DNA of 64,000 bases from contig NZ_JAXOUF010000003.1 in NCBI RefSeq assembly GCF_034424805.1, positions 186,001-250,000 on the forward strand. Direction: 5' to 3'. The notes beneath the pieces are model-generated. The model ran no database searches, had not been told where the DNA came from, and was given only the letters and a program-made list of their open reading frames with translations. The translations under genes and the position numbers were made by a program. Below are positions 34,748 to 43,012 of this stretch, one piece after another (the stretch's first letter is position 1; each line of letters begins with the position of its first letter). The stretch is from Labrys sedimenti. Its GTDB lineage: Bacteria; Pseudomonadota; Alphaproteobacteria; Rhizobiales; Labraceae.

Positions 34748-36494
34748 CAACCCACCCACGAATGATCGCGAGGTGCTGTGCCAGCGGCGTGGCGGAAATC
34801 TTATCGAGGCACGGATAAATCAGCGTTGCGACATGCTCGCCATAGGTGATGCCTTTGAACCAAGCCTTTTTCTTCGCCGTCGCTCCGAGAACGATGCGTA
34901 AACCATCGGATTCGAGAGACGCGGGCAGCGTGAGGTCAGCTAACGAGGGGATCTGAGCCGTTTTGCACGCAGCATTCGTCGTGGCGATGATGCTATCGGC
35001 GCTGTGGCATTCAGCGGCATAGGCGACCAATGCCCGCAGCGTGTCCCATGGCACATCCAGAAAGATGCGTTCGTCGGTCGAGCAATCGCCAGGCCACAGG
35101 AGAACTGTCCCGCCAGCCGCCTCAGCCTTGGATACCGATGCGGCCGAGGGCGGCTCATCAGTGTCCAGCAAAGCAAGGCACTCGTATCCGAGATCTAGCA
35201 AATGTTGAGCGAGGGTCACGGCCCTCGGCACGCCCCCACCGTCGATCGCCACCACACCACGCAAGGCGAAGGAATCCTTGCCGCTGCTAGCCCAGCAAAC
35301 GTCCAGTCCTCGTAACAAACCGCACTCGGTTCGGCCTTCACCCACTAAGATGCGGCGCGCGAGGAAAGACTCAGGCGATCCGCGCAAATGTCCTTGGGCG
35401 ACATCTGTGGTCTCGGCAGTTAGTGCAACCGATCGTACCTTCGTTTCACCGTTATGGGATCTCACGGCGTGGATGTCCTGAGCACGAAGTTCGCGGATCA
35501 CGACCTCCGAATGCGTCGTCAGAAAGATTTGCGGCGTGATGACGGTGCCGGCAGCCTTTGCCGACTGATGGTCGTCATCGTTGACGGGTGGCGCTAAGAG
35601 GTATTTGAGCAGCCTCGCGATACGATGCGGTTCAAGGCCGTGTTCGATCTCATCGACCATCGCGATATGGGAGCCGCTCGCGTTGTGCTGAAGCGCCGAT
35701 ACGATCAGGCGCGACGAGCCTGTCCCGAGCGTTCGGAGCGGCAGATCTCCATCATGGAGCGCAACGCCGCCGGATGTGATCGCCGAACCTTGTATGTCTA
35801 GTTCGGCAGTGAACGCCTCGCGAACTCTCACAGCGAAATGCTTGCCCAGCATCTCCGCACGCGCGGTTGGCACCGCGAAAACATCCTTGTTACTTGTACG
35901 AAAGGCAGCTCGGGCAGCGCGGCTCGCGGCCGCGAGTTGCTCACTCATCCGCCCCCCTTCGCCGATGCGGTTGAGGATGGACTGTCGGCCCCAGCCTAGA
36001 TGGCGTTCCGCATAGGGGCCAAGCCTGGTAGTCGCTAGTTCCCTCGCATCCTTGAACCTCAAGGACGGAGGATCGGCGTCTTTGCTCAGGCGCTCGTTAA
36101 AGATCGACCATCGACCTTCAAGCGACTTTGCGTCAATCTCAACACGAATGGACAGGGCTTCGGAGAGGCCATCGGCTGGCTCGTCAAAAAGCGTCCGCGT
36201 GCTTTCGTCCCAGCCGCGAAGTTGAAGACCATAGCGATTGTCCGTGCAAAATTCGTCGGGAATGCCGACGAGCGTGACGGTCACCGTAATAGAATTCGTA
36301 AAATCCAGATTGTAAAAATCAGCATCGTCACCGAGGTAGTTCGTCCGCGGATTCAATGTCAGCTCAATGGCATCGAGCACAGTGGTTTTCGTGGAATCGC
36401 CTGGGCCGATCAAGCAATTCATCCCTGGCGACGGACTCCAGTCGAGGGTCTTTATCCCTCGGAAATTTCGTATTTCGACATGAACGATCCGCAC
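34740..36494 (-). CDS. gajA: OLD-family ATPase with TOPRIM nuclease domain (Gabija GajA type)
   Basis: A 584-aa protein with an SMC/ABC-like ATPase: N-terminal VEIRNFRGIKTLDW, P-loop GPGDSTKTT, signature-like LGTGSSRLIVSAL, Walker B HIAMVDEIEHGLEP and H-loop IFLTTHSE. The C-terminal TOPRIM domain has the Glu motif ILVGEGRTECGLL and the DxD motif ALLDTDEPP. The P-loop lacks the usual GxNxxGKS form, a variant seen in some OLD proteins. Size and partner (UvrD-like helicase) match GajA, a sequence-specific nicking endonuclease controlled by nucleotides. The frame continues to 36638, but GTG 36494 with AAAGG upstream starts directly before the ATPase and is preferred. Confidence 0.82.
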   Translation of the reverse strand: MRIVHVEIRNFRGIKTLDWSPSPGMNCLIGPGDSTKTTVLDAIELTLNPRTNYLGDDADFYNLDFTNSITVTVTLVGIPDEFCTDNRYGLQLRGWDESTRTLFDEPADGLSEALSIRVEIDAKSLEGRWSIFNERLSKDADPPSLRFKDARELATTRLGPYAERHLGWGRQSILNRIGEGGRMSEQLAAASRAARAAFRTSNKDVFAVPTARAEMLGKHFAVRVREAFTAELDIQGSAITSGGVALHDGDLPLRTLGTGSSRLIVSALQHNASGSHIAMVDEIEHGLEPHRIARLLKYLLAPPVNDDDHQSAKAAGTVITPQIFLTTHSEVVIRELRAQDIHAVRSHNGETKVRSVALTAETTDVAQGHLRGSPESFLARRILVGEGRTECGLLRGLDVCWASSGKDSFALRGVVAIDGGGVPRAVTLAQHLLDLGYECLALLDTDEPPSAASVSKAEAAGGTVLLWPGDCSTDERIFLDVPWDTLRALVAYAAECHSADSIIATTNAACKTAQIPSLADLTLPASLESDGLRIVLGATAKKKAWFKGITYGEHVATLIYPCLDKISATPLAQHLAIIRGWVDA

Positions 36495-37193
36495 GACAAC
36501 CTTTCCGACGCTATGCGTCTTCTTCGCCTGAGCGAGAGGTGTCGCCCAGCGCCAACGGCCTTGGCGCTGTGATCTCGAAAAGAGGGGTCTTGCCGGCCGA
36601 CGCTTAGTTTCCTCACTGCACGGGTGGCAATCGCCCACCGAAGCATTTCAGTGGATTCTGTACCTGCGGCCTGCGTTTCCTATCCCTTCGCTGAACAACC
36701 GACGGCTACAGCATTTTCCCGCAACGCTAGAGTCAGAAGTGATTCTCTGCAAGCACACCTCAACCGGCATGAGCACCACGAGCGTTAATGATCGCGAGTC
36801 TTGGTTGGCGACGTAGCGTCGGGGTCTCAATAGCTGCGGAGACCAGCGGTGATCGGGATGCACGGTTCTCCGGTTTATCGGCTTTGCACATCCTGATCTG
36901 TTCCTTGTGCCCGGCTCCCGCTGACGCTCACGCCGGGCGGGTTGCTTGGGGGCGCTGCCCCCTGGCGCGGGCAAGGGTGAAGCGCGGCAAGCCGCGCCGG
37001 CCGGGGTGGTCTCCCCGACCTTCCGCGCGGATACGATTTTCAGCACATCCGTAACTCTGGAAATCCGCTTGTGCAGGCCGGGTGATCCCCCTCCACCCCG
37101 GCCGCCCTGGCCCTTGCACCCCCCGGTCTCGCCGACGGGCAGGGTTGCAGCGCAGCGCTGCGCTTCAACCCAAGCCCATTAGGAGCAAAGACC
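36495..37193. other. 699-bp leader/junction between the defence island and the mobile-element core
   Basis: No convincing gene. From 36879 onward the sequence resembles the region upstream of the DUF932 gene: 36879-36943 matches 41583-41647 with a GCCCGGC...GCCGGGC hairpin (36909-36938), and 37071-37178 matches 41742-41849. This is probably the leader and promoter of the ParB-like gene and the left part of the mobile element. Confidence 0.6.
37071..37178 (+). repeat. 108-bp leader repeat, copy 1, upstream of the ParB-like gene
   Basis: Closely matches 41742-41849 (same length) and ends 15 bp before the ATG of the ParB-like gene. It contains the perfect 14-bp palindrome GCGCAGCGCTGCGC at 37150-37163. 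Confidence 0.85.
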
Positions 37194-39230
37194 ATGACGA
37201 CCATTGCAATCGAAACCACCGCCACGCCCGCCGCGGAGGTTTTCATCCCGCTCAACAAGCTCAAGAAGCATCCGAACAACGCCCGCAAGACGCCGCACAG
37301 CGAGGCGTCCATCGAAGCGAAGGCGGCGAGCATCCACGCCAAGGGCATCCTGCAGAACCTCGTGGTGGAGCCGGAGCTTGACGCCGAGGGAGCCGCGACC
37401 GGCTTCTATCTCGTCAGCATCGGTGAAGGCCGTAGGCTGGCGCAGTTGCTGCGCGTGAAGCGCAAGCAGATCAAGAAGACCGAGCCGATCCGCTGCGTCA
37501 TCGACACCGTGAACGACGCCAGCGAAATCAGTCTGGACGAGAACGTCACCCGCGAAGACCTTTCGCCCGCTGATCAGTTCGAGCGCTTTCGCGAGCTTTC
37601 CGAAACACGCGGTTGGGGCGCAGAGGAAATCGCGGCCCGGTTCGGCGTGACGGCCCATGTCGTGCGCCAGCGGATGCGTCTGGGCGCTGTCAGCCCCAAG
37701 CTGATGCAGGTCTATCGCGACGGGGATTTGACCCTGGAGCAGTTGATGGCCTTCGCCATCGTGGACGATCCGGCCCGGCAGGAGCAGGTCTATGAGAACC
37801 TGTCATGGAACAAGGAGCCCTCGACCATTCGCCGCGACCTGACCCGGATGCACATCGCGGCGACGGATCGCCGTGCCATCTTCGTCGGCGCGGAGGCCTA
37901 TACAGAAGCGGGTGGCGTGATCCTGCGCGACCTGTTCACCGAGGATCGCGGCGGCTTCTATGAAGATGCCGCGTTGCTGGACCGGCTTGTCATCGAGAAG
38001 CTGGACGGGATCGCGGAGAGCGTGAAGGCCGAGGAAGGCTGGAAGTGGGCGGTTGTCCATATCGACTATCCGCACGGCAACGGCCTGCGCCGCACCTATC
38101 CGCATCCGATAGAGTTGTCGGAGGAAGACGAGGCAGCCCATGCCACCGCGCAGGCGGAATATGATGCGCTGACTGAGCAATATGACAGCGCCGAGGAACT
38201 GCCCGACGATGTGGATCAGCGGTTCGGGGAGCTTGAAGCCGAGATCGAGCGCATCGACGCTCTGCGCCATGCCTATGATGGCGACGAGATCACGCGCGGA
38301 GGCGTGTTCGTCATCCTCTCTCATGACGGAGAAGCCCGCATCGAGCGCGGCTTCATCCGGGCCGAGGACGAAAAGCCTGAAACCGAGGATGGTGCGGACG
38401 GTGAAGGCGGCGGCGTGATCGACGGCGTTCGCGTCAACGGCGATGGCGAGATCATCGAGGATGGCGACCGTGACGAGGATGGCAACCCCGGTTCCGCCCT
38501 GGAAACGGAGGACGAGGATGCCGGGGATGCGGGCAAGCCACTGTCGGACCTTCTCATCCGTGATCTGACCTCGCACCGGACGCTGGGCCTTCGCCTTGCG
38601 CTGGGCGAGCACCCGGACATGGCGCTGATCGCCGTCACCCATGCGCTGGCGGCGCAGACCTTCTATCGCGGGGTGGATGCTGCTTGCCTCGAAATCCGCC
38701 CGACCAGCAGCACTCTCGCCAGTCACGCGGACGGCATCGAGGATACGGCGGCGGGCAAGGCGCTGGCGGATCGTCATGCCGGATGGGCGGCGGACATGCC
38801 GCGTGACGTGGCGGACCTGTGGGGCTTCATCGCCGATCTGGACCATGCCAGCGTCATGGCGCTGTTCGCCCATTGCGCCTCGCTTACTGTCAACGCGGTG
38901 AAGCAGCCTTGGGAGCGCAAGCCCCACGCCCATGCGACGGCGGACAGACTGGCGACGGCGGTGGCGCTCGACATGACGGCGCACTGGACGCCGACCGTGC
39001 GGGCCTATCTCGGCCGCATCACCAAGGCGCATATCCTCGCCGCCGTGCGGGAAGCCGTCAGCGACGCGGCGGCGGAGCGGATCGCGGGCTTGAAGAAGAC
39101 GGACATGGCGGAGGCCGCCGAGCAGCTTCTGGCCGGAACCGGCTGGCTCCCTGCCGTGATGAGGACGGCGCGACCCGCGTGGCTGGACGAGCCGCAGGTG
39201 GGTGACGCATTCCAGATCGCCGCCGAGTGA
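37194..39230 (+). CDS. ParB/Spo0J-type N-terminal domain protein of the mobile element
   Basis: A 678-aa protein. The ParB/Srx-like nuclease domain is at the N terminus (VFIPLNKLKKHPNNARKT, GILQNLVVEPE, GEGRRLAQLLR), followed by an HTH-type segment (LSPADQFERFRELSETRGWG, AEEIAARFGVTAHVVRQRM). A very acidic linker (about residues 380-450) precedes a long C-terminal region without a recognised domain. AGGAGCAAAGACC precedes the ATG. Such long ParB-like proteins are typical of alphaproteobacterial integrative elements and plasmids, where they may act in partition, regulation or DNA processing. Confidence 0.85.
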   Translation: MTTIAIETTATPAAEVFIPLNKLKKHPNNARKTPHSEASIEAKAASIHAKGILQNLVVEPELDAEGAATGFYLVSIGEGRRLAQLLRVKRKQIKKTEPIRCVIDTVNDASEISLDENVTREDLSPADQFERFRELSETRGWGAEEIAARFGVTAHVVRQRMRLGAVSPKLMQVYRDGDLTLEQLMAFAIVDDPARQEQVYENLSWNKEPSTIRRDLTRMHIAATDRRAIFVGAEAYTEAGGVILRDLFTEDRGGFYEDAALLDRLVIEKLDGIAESVKAEEGWKWAVVHIDYPHGNGLRRTYPHPIELSEEDEAAHATAQAEYDALTEQYDSAEELPDDVDQRFGELEAEIERIDALRHAYDGDEITRGGVFVILSHDGEARIERGFIRAEDEKPETEDGADGEGGGVIDGVRVNGDGEIIEDGDRDEDGNPGSALETEDEDAGDAGKPLSDLLIRDLTSHRTLGLRLALGEHPDMALIAVTHALAAQTFYRGVDAACLEIRPTSSTLASHADGIEDTAAGKALADRHAGWAADMPRDVADLWGFIADLDHASVMALFAHCASLTVNAVKQPWERKPHAHATADRLATAVALDMTAHWTPTVRAYLGRITKAHILAAVREAVSDAAAERIAGLKKTDMAEAAEQLLAGTGWLPAVMRTARPAWLDEPQVGDAFQIAAE

Positions 39231-39375
39231 GGACCGGGCCGGGAGCGCATCAGCGGTCCCGGCCATCTTGCTGTCCGGCACCCGCAAAATTCTGTTCGCG
39301 CGGTGTCCACCGCGCGAACGGCTGATCTCGACTGTCCGATGACGGCGACTGTCATCGGCGCTATGGAGAACCGTC

Positions 39376-39798
39376 ATGATAGCCGTGATGTTGATGAGCG
39401 TGGCCCTGATCGCGGGACTGTGCGTCCTGGCCTATACGCTCGCCGTCTACGCGCTGCCCTTCATGCTTGCCGTCGAAGCCGCGCGTTTCGCCTTCGCCAC
39501 CGGCTCCGGACTGGTCGGCGCGGGCCTCGTCGGCCTTGTCGCCGGGGCCGCAGCCTATGGCCTGCTGGTGTTCGTCCTCGCCTCGCTGCGCTCGCCGGCC
39601 CTGCGCCTGATCGTGGCGCTGGTTTTCGCCGCGCCTGCGGCTGTGGCAGGCTACGCCCTTGTCCTCGGCGTCACAGGCGAGGCCGTACCGTCAGAGGTCT
39701 GGCGGCAGATATTCTGCTTCATCGGCGGCGGTTTCGTCGGCGTGTCGGCGTTGTTGCGGTTGGTTGCAACGGCATCGCCGATTCATAGCGGAGACTGA
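39376..39798 (+). CDS. small membrane protein, unknown function
   Basis: A 140-aa protein made almost entirely of four hydrophobic segments (ALIAGLCVLAYTLAVYALPF, GAGLVGLVAGAAAYGLLVFV, LRLIVALVFAAPAAVAGYAL, FCFIGGGFVGVSALLRLV). No family motif is recognised. It lies 145 bp after the ParB-like gene on the same strand and is a common passenger in these elements. Confidence 0.65.
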   Translation: MIAVMLMSVALIAGLCVLAYTLAVYALPFMLAVEAARFAFATGSGLVGAGLVGLVAGAAAYGLLVFVLASLRSPALRLIVALVFAAPAAVAGYALVLGVTGEAVPSEVWRQIFCFIGGGFVGVSALLRLVATASPIHSGD

Positions 39799-39849
39799 AA
39801 CGTCCATTGATTGATGCTACGATTGCTTGAGTCGAGCATCCCATGAAAG

Positions 39850-40356
39850 ATGTATTCCGTGTTGAAGAGATTATCAGACCTTCACCTGCCTGATCTATAT
39901 TTTTCAGGGGGTGCCGGATTTATCGGCTGCACACTGCAAGACTTGTACGCGGATATGTGCGCATTCGAGCTTCCTGTCGCGCTTCCAGAGTCGGTCCGGC
40001 GATCTCACGATGCCATTCGGCACACTTATATCTATGCCTATTTCTCGTATGATCTTCTGACCATGGCGGCGAGCCAGACATTCCCCTGCCTTGAACTCGC
40101 TCTGCGCGAGCGGATCGGCCACCAGTTCGCTGGCCGCGTGGACAAAAAGGGAAGGCCACGCCCTGCCATGCTCGACGAGTTGCTGAAATCCGCCAAGGAA
40201 CAGAATCTGATTTCTTCGGAAATCGAATATCTGAGCAAGATGCGCAATATGTTCGCTCACGGAAGCGATGCCGTACTGAACCCTCCCATGTTCCTGACCA
40301 CCTTTGAAATGGTCACCGACATCATCCGGGAACTCTACCCCAGCCAAAAGGTGTAA
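39850..40356 (+). CDS. HEPN-like protein, unknown role
   Basis: A 168-aa soluble, mainly helical protein. Near residue 130 it has LSKMRNMFAHGSDAVL, an RNxFAHG element that fits the R-x4-H catalytic motif of HEPN RNases. The rest (KGRPRPAMLDELLKSAKEQN) resembles helical HEPN/DUF4145-like proteins. HEPN proteins act in toxin-antitoxin and anti-phage systems. No adjacent nucleotidyltransferase (MNT) antitoxin is seen, so this is either a solitary HEPN or part of the element's own regulation. Lower GC than its neighbours. The family name is an inference from the motif. Confidence 0.6.
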   Translation: MYSVLKRLSDLHLPDLYFSGGAGFIGCTLQDLYADMCAFELPVALPESVRRSHDAIRHTYIYAYFSYDLLTMAASQTFPCLELALRERIGHQFAGRVDKKGRPRPAMLDELLKSAKEQNLISSEIEYLSKMRNMFAHGSDAVLNPPMFLTTFEMVTDIIRELYPSQKV

Positions 40357-40496
40357 CTGCCGTTCCTCTGATATGTTCGGTTTGGCGTTGCCCTCCGGGC
40401 CGCGCTTTCGGCTGCGCCGGAACCTCGCCAAGGGCGCGTTTCCGCCATTCGGCTTCAATCGCTAACGCGAAGAGCGGCGGTGATGCCCTTCCGCTG

Positions 40497-40534
40497 ATGA
40501 AGCCCCGCTCGGGTGAGCGCGGCTTCTGGAGATA
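40497..40534. repeat. hairpin repeat, inverted relative to 41481-41513
   Basis: Contains GAAGCCCCGCTC-GGGT-GAGCGCGGCTTC, an imperfect 12-bp stem, followed by TGGAGAT. It is the reverse complement of the terminator region at 41481-41513 with one mismatch. Confidence 0.8.
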
Positions 40535-40570
40535 TCCGTTCACAGTGACAGCGGCAGGACCATGAGCCCG

Positions 40571-40849
40571 CTATCTCCGTTTTCGAAACCGACATTTTCG
40601 GCCGGGTAGTGCGCGCGCAAGTTTGGATCGCCGGTTGGTGAGAACGGTCACGCTGCTCCAGCGGGTGATCGTCTCCGGCCTGCCAAAGTCGACGCTGAGA
40701 AGAAGGTGAAAATCGGGAAACCCGTGTCCTCCTATCGAGGATGCACGGGCCTTGCCGTTGAAGGTCAGGCGTGAGGTTGACGCGACCCGAGGTTTGCCAC
40801 CGTTCTCATGTCCGGCGCGGAGGCCGACCGCCACCAGCGTCGTGTTCAT
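40571..40849 (-). CDS. small basic protein, unknown function
   Basis: A 92-aa frame with an ATG preceded by CAGGGAAACAG and good codon bias through most of its length. It begins NTTLVAVGLRAGHENGGKPR and is rich in Arg/Lys at the C terminus (GRKCRFRKRR). No family is recognised. It is the only candidate gene in the 40357-41149 gap, enclosed by the two inverted hairpin repeats. It may be spurious. Confidence 0.4.
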   Translation of the reverse strand: MNTTLVAVGLRAGHENGGKPRVASTSRLTFNGKARASSIGGHGFPDFHLLLSVDFGRPETITRWSSVTVLTNRRSKLARALPGRKCRFRKRR

Positions 40850-41149
40850 CTGTTTCCCTGACAGCGACGCCACGGCGCCCTCGAATGGATTGGGTCTGAC
40901 CGAAGACCGGCTGCGCCTCGCTCGTCTTCCCGCAACGTCCGTCGCCTGCTTTTTTCCGCCGCCTTGACCACCCCGCGCGACAAGTCGCGCGGGGGCCCCG
41001 ATCCGGCTTTACATCGCGAGACAAAAAAGCTGCCGCCGTCCGCCTTCCATTGCATTCCCGCCCTCCGGGTGCGGGGCCAAGCGTCCCCGGTCGCACGACC
41101 ACCATCGAGGCCGCGATAGGCGCGGCCGGATGCGAAAAGGAACACGACA

Positions 41150-41470
41150 ATGGCGACCATCGGCACCTTCACCAAGAACGAAAACGGCGCGGGCTTCACC
41201 GGCGCGGTCAAGACCCTGACCCTCAACGTCAAGGCCGTGAAATTCGTCCCGACCGAGGGCGACAGCGAGCGCGGCCCCGACTTCCGTATCTTCGCAGGGG
41301 CCACGGAATTCGGAGCGGCCTGGAAGAAGACCGCCCGCGAGACGCAGCGCGAATATCTCTCCGTCAAGCTGGACGATCCGAGCTTCCCCGCCCCGATCTA
41401 CGCCAGCCTGGTCGAAGGTGAGGACGGCGAAGGCCACAATCTCATCTGGTCGCGCCGCAACGGCGACTGA
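41150..41470 (+). CDS. DUF736 protein
   Basis: A 106-aa protein starting ATIGTFTKNENGAGFTGAVKT, with KFVPTEGDSERGPDFRIF and AAWKKTARETQREYLSVKLD, the DUF736 signature. DUF736 proteins are small beta-rich proteins encoded in plasmids and integrative elements of Alphaproteobacteria; the function is unknown. The gene is followed by a strong terminator. A diverged paralogue lies at 47375. Confidence 0.88.
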   Translation: MATIGTFTKNENGAGFTGAVKTLTLNVKAVKFVPTEGDSERGPDFRIFAGATEFGAAWKKTARETQREYLSVKLDDPSFPAPIYASLVEGEDGEGHNLIWSRRNGD

Positions 41471-41485
41471 GACCGGGCATCTCCA

Positions 41486-41513
41486 GAAGCCCCGCTCACC
41501 CGAGCGGGGCTTC
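41486..41513 (+). terminator. strong hairpin downstream of the DUF736 gene
   Basis: A perfect 12-bp stem GAAGCCCCGCTC / GAGCGGGGCTTC with a 4-base loop, 16 bp after the stop. The T tract is short (TTCGTC), so termination efficiency is uncertain. The stem is palindromic enough to act in both directions. Confidence 0.7.
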
Positions 41514-41741
41514 GTCATGGTCATGGCCCGTCACCGCCTGTCAGGAAATACGGCAATCAGGATATGCGGATTTCAGTGTTTGCGGCTTTGCACATCCCGA
41601 TCAGATCCTGATGCCCGGCGCCCGCTGGCGCTCATGCCGGGCGGGTTTGGCTAGGGGTTCCACCCCCGCGCGGCGCAAGGGATCGCTGGCGCTCTTCCGG
41701 GCCGGTGTCCCCGGCCTTCCTCCACGTCGTTCCTCCGTTCC

Positions 41742-41849
41742 GTGCAGGCCGGGTGATCCCCCTCCGGCCCGGCCGCCCTTGCACCTTGCTACCCCGGTCT
41801 CGGCGACGGCCAGGGTTGCAGCGCAGCGCTGCGCTCCAACCCAAGCCCA
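41742..41849 (+). repeat. 108-bp leader repeat, copy 2, upstream of the DUF932 gene
   Basis: The partner of 37071-37178, ending 12 bp before the DUF932 ATG, with the same GCGCAGCGCTGCGC palindrome at 41821-41834. A further upstream block (41583-41647) also matches 36879-36943. No gene is seen in the whole 41514-41861 gap. Confidence 0.85.
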
Positions 41850-41861
41850 CGGAGACAGAAA

Positions 41862-42704
41862 ATGTATCATCAACTCGCCACCCGGTTCGGCCGGAATTCT
41901 CACCAGATCAGCGGGCGCGAAGCCCTCGACAACGAAGCCCTCTATCGCCGAGTACCGTCCGTCTTCGCCCGTGAGGCGCATGACAGCCGGTCGGAACGGT
42001 ATGTTTACGTCCCTACCATCGAGATCGTGGAGGGGCTGCGAAAGGAAGGATGGTTTCCGTTCTTCGCCGTGCAGTCGGTGCCGCGCGACGGCAGCCGCCA
42101 CGGCCACGCCAAGCATATGCTGCGCCTGCGCCGGGATGACGGCATCGGCAAGCCCGAGGCGGCGGAAGTCATCATCGTCAACAGCCATGACGGAACGTCG
42201 GCCTATCAGATGTTCGCAGGGATGCTGCGCTTCGTCTGCACCAACAGCATGATTGCGGGCGAGCGGTTCGAGGAAGTCCGCGTCCCCCACAAGGGCGGTA
42301 TACAGGATCAGATCATCGAGGGCGTATATACCGTCGCCGAGGACTTCCCGCGCCTGATCGACGCGACGGAAACGATGAAGGACACCCGGTTGTCGCAAGA
42401 CGAACAGCGCGTGCTGGCCGAGGCCAGCCTTGTTGCGCGCTATGGCGAGGACGAAAGCCCCGTCCGCCCCGATCAGATCATCGCGCCGCGCCGCCGCGAG
42501 GATGTCGGGCAAAGCTTGTGGAGCACGTTCAACGTCATTCAGGAGAACATGATACGCGGCGGGCTGGACGGGCGCCGCACCAATGCCGATGGCCGCATTC
42601 GTCGCAGCCGGACCCGTGCGATCAACGGCATCGACCAGAATGTCGGATTGAACCGCGCGCTGTGGACGCTGGCGGAAGGGATGCAGCGCCTGAAGCGCGG
42701 ATGA
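41862..42704 (+). CDS. DUF932 protein of the mobile element
   Basis: A 280-aa protein with ERYVYVPTIEIVEGLRKEGW, AKHMLRLRR, VIIVNSHDGTSAYQMFAGML and RFVCTNSMIAGE, which form the DUF932 (phage/plasmid-related) core. The function is unknown; such proteins are common in conjugative elements. It has its own leader, which duplicates that of the ParB-like gene, so the two are likely co-regulated. Confidence 0.85.
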   Translation: MYHQLATRFGRNSHQISGREALDNEALYRRVPSVFAREAHDSRSERYVYVPTIEIVEGLRKEGWFPFFAVQSVPRDGSRHGHAKHMLRLRRDDGIGKPEAAEVIIVNSHDGTSAYQMFAGMLRFVCTNSMIAGERFEEVRVPHKGGIQDQIIEGVYTVAEDFPRLIDATETMKDTRLSQDEQRVLAEASLVARYGEDESPVRPDQIIAPRRREDVGQSLWSTFNVIQENMIRGGLDGRRTNADGRIRRSRTRAINGIDQNVGLNRALWTLAEGMQRLKRG

Positions 42705-43012
42705 TCGTGGAGCCGTGCAGCCGGATTTCCGGTTGCACGGCTTTGCGTCTTTCCGGTTCCGCATATCCTCAGATTTTCCGCCGATCCGTGGAGCCGGATC
42801 GGCGGATGCGGCCATGTCGTTGACACGACCGCCGCTCGCCGGGCTGCGCCCGGCTCGCTAAATCACATTTGCGATGTTAAGTAATGATTCACCATTATTG
42901 ATCGGATTGTGCGATCTACATATCCGATAACAGCAAGTTCAAAATACACCTCAAGTTGTGAACATTTCATCTTTCCGGCGCTGACGCCGCCTGGAAAGAA
43001 AGAGGTGACGCC
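42705..43012. other. 308-bp AT-rich gap with an inverted repeat
   Basis: No gene. The AT-rich part (42860-42970) holds an inverted repeat ATCGGAT (42901-42907) / ATCCGAT (42922-42928), a possible operator before the DUF6499/DUF2285 gene. Confidence 0.4.
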
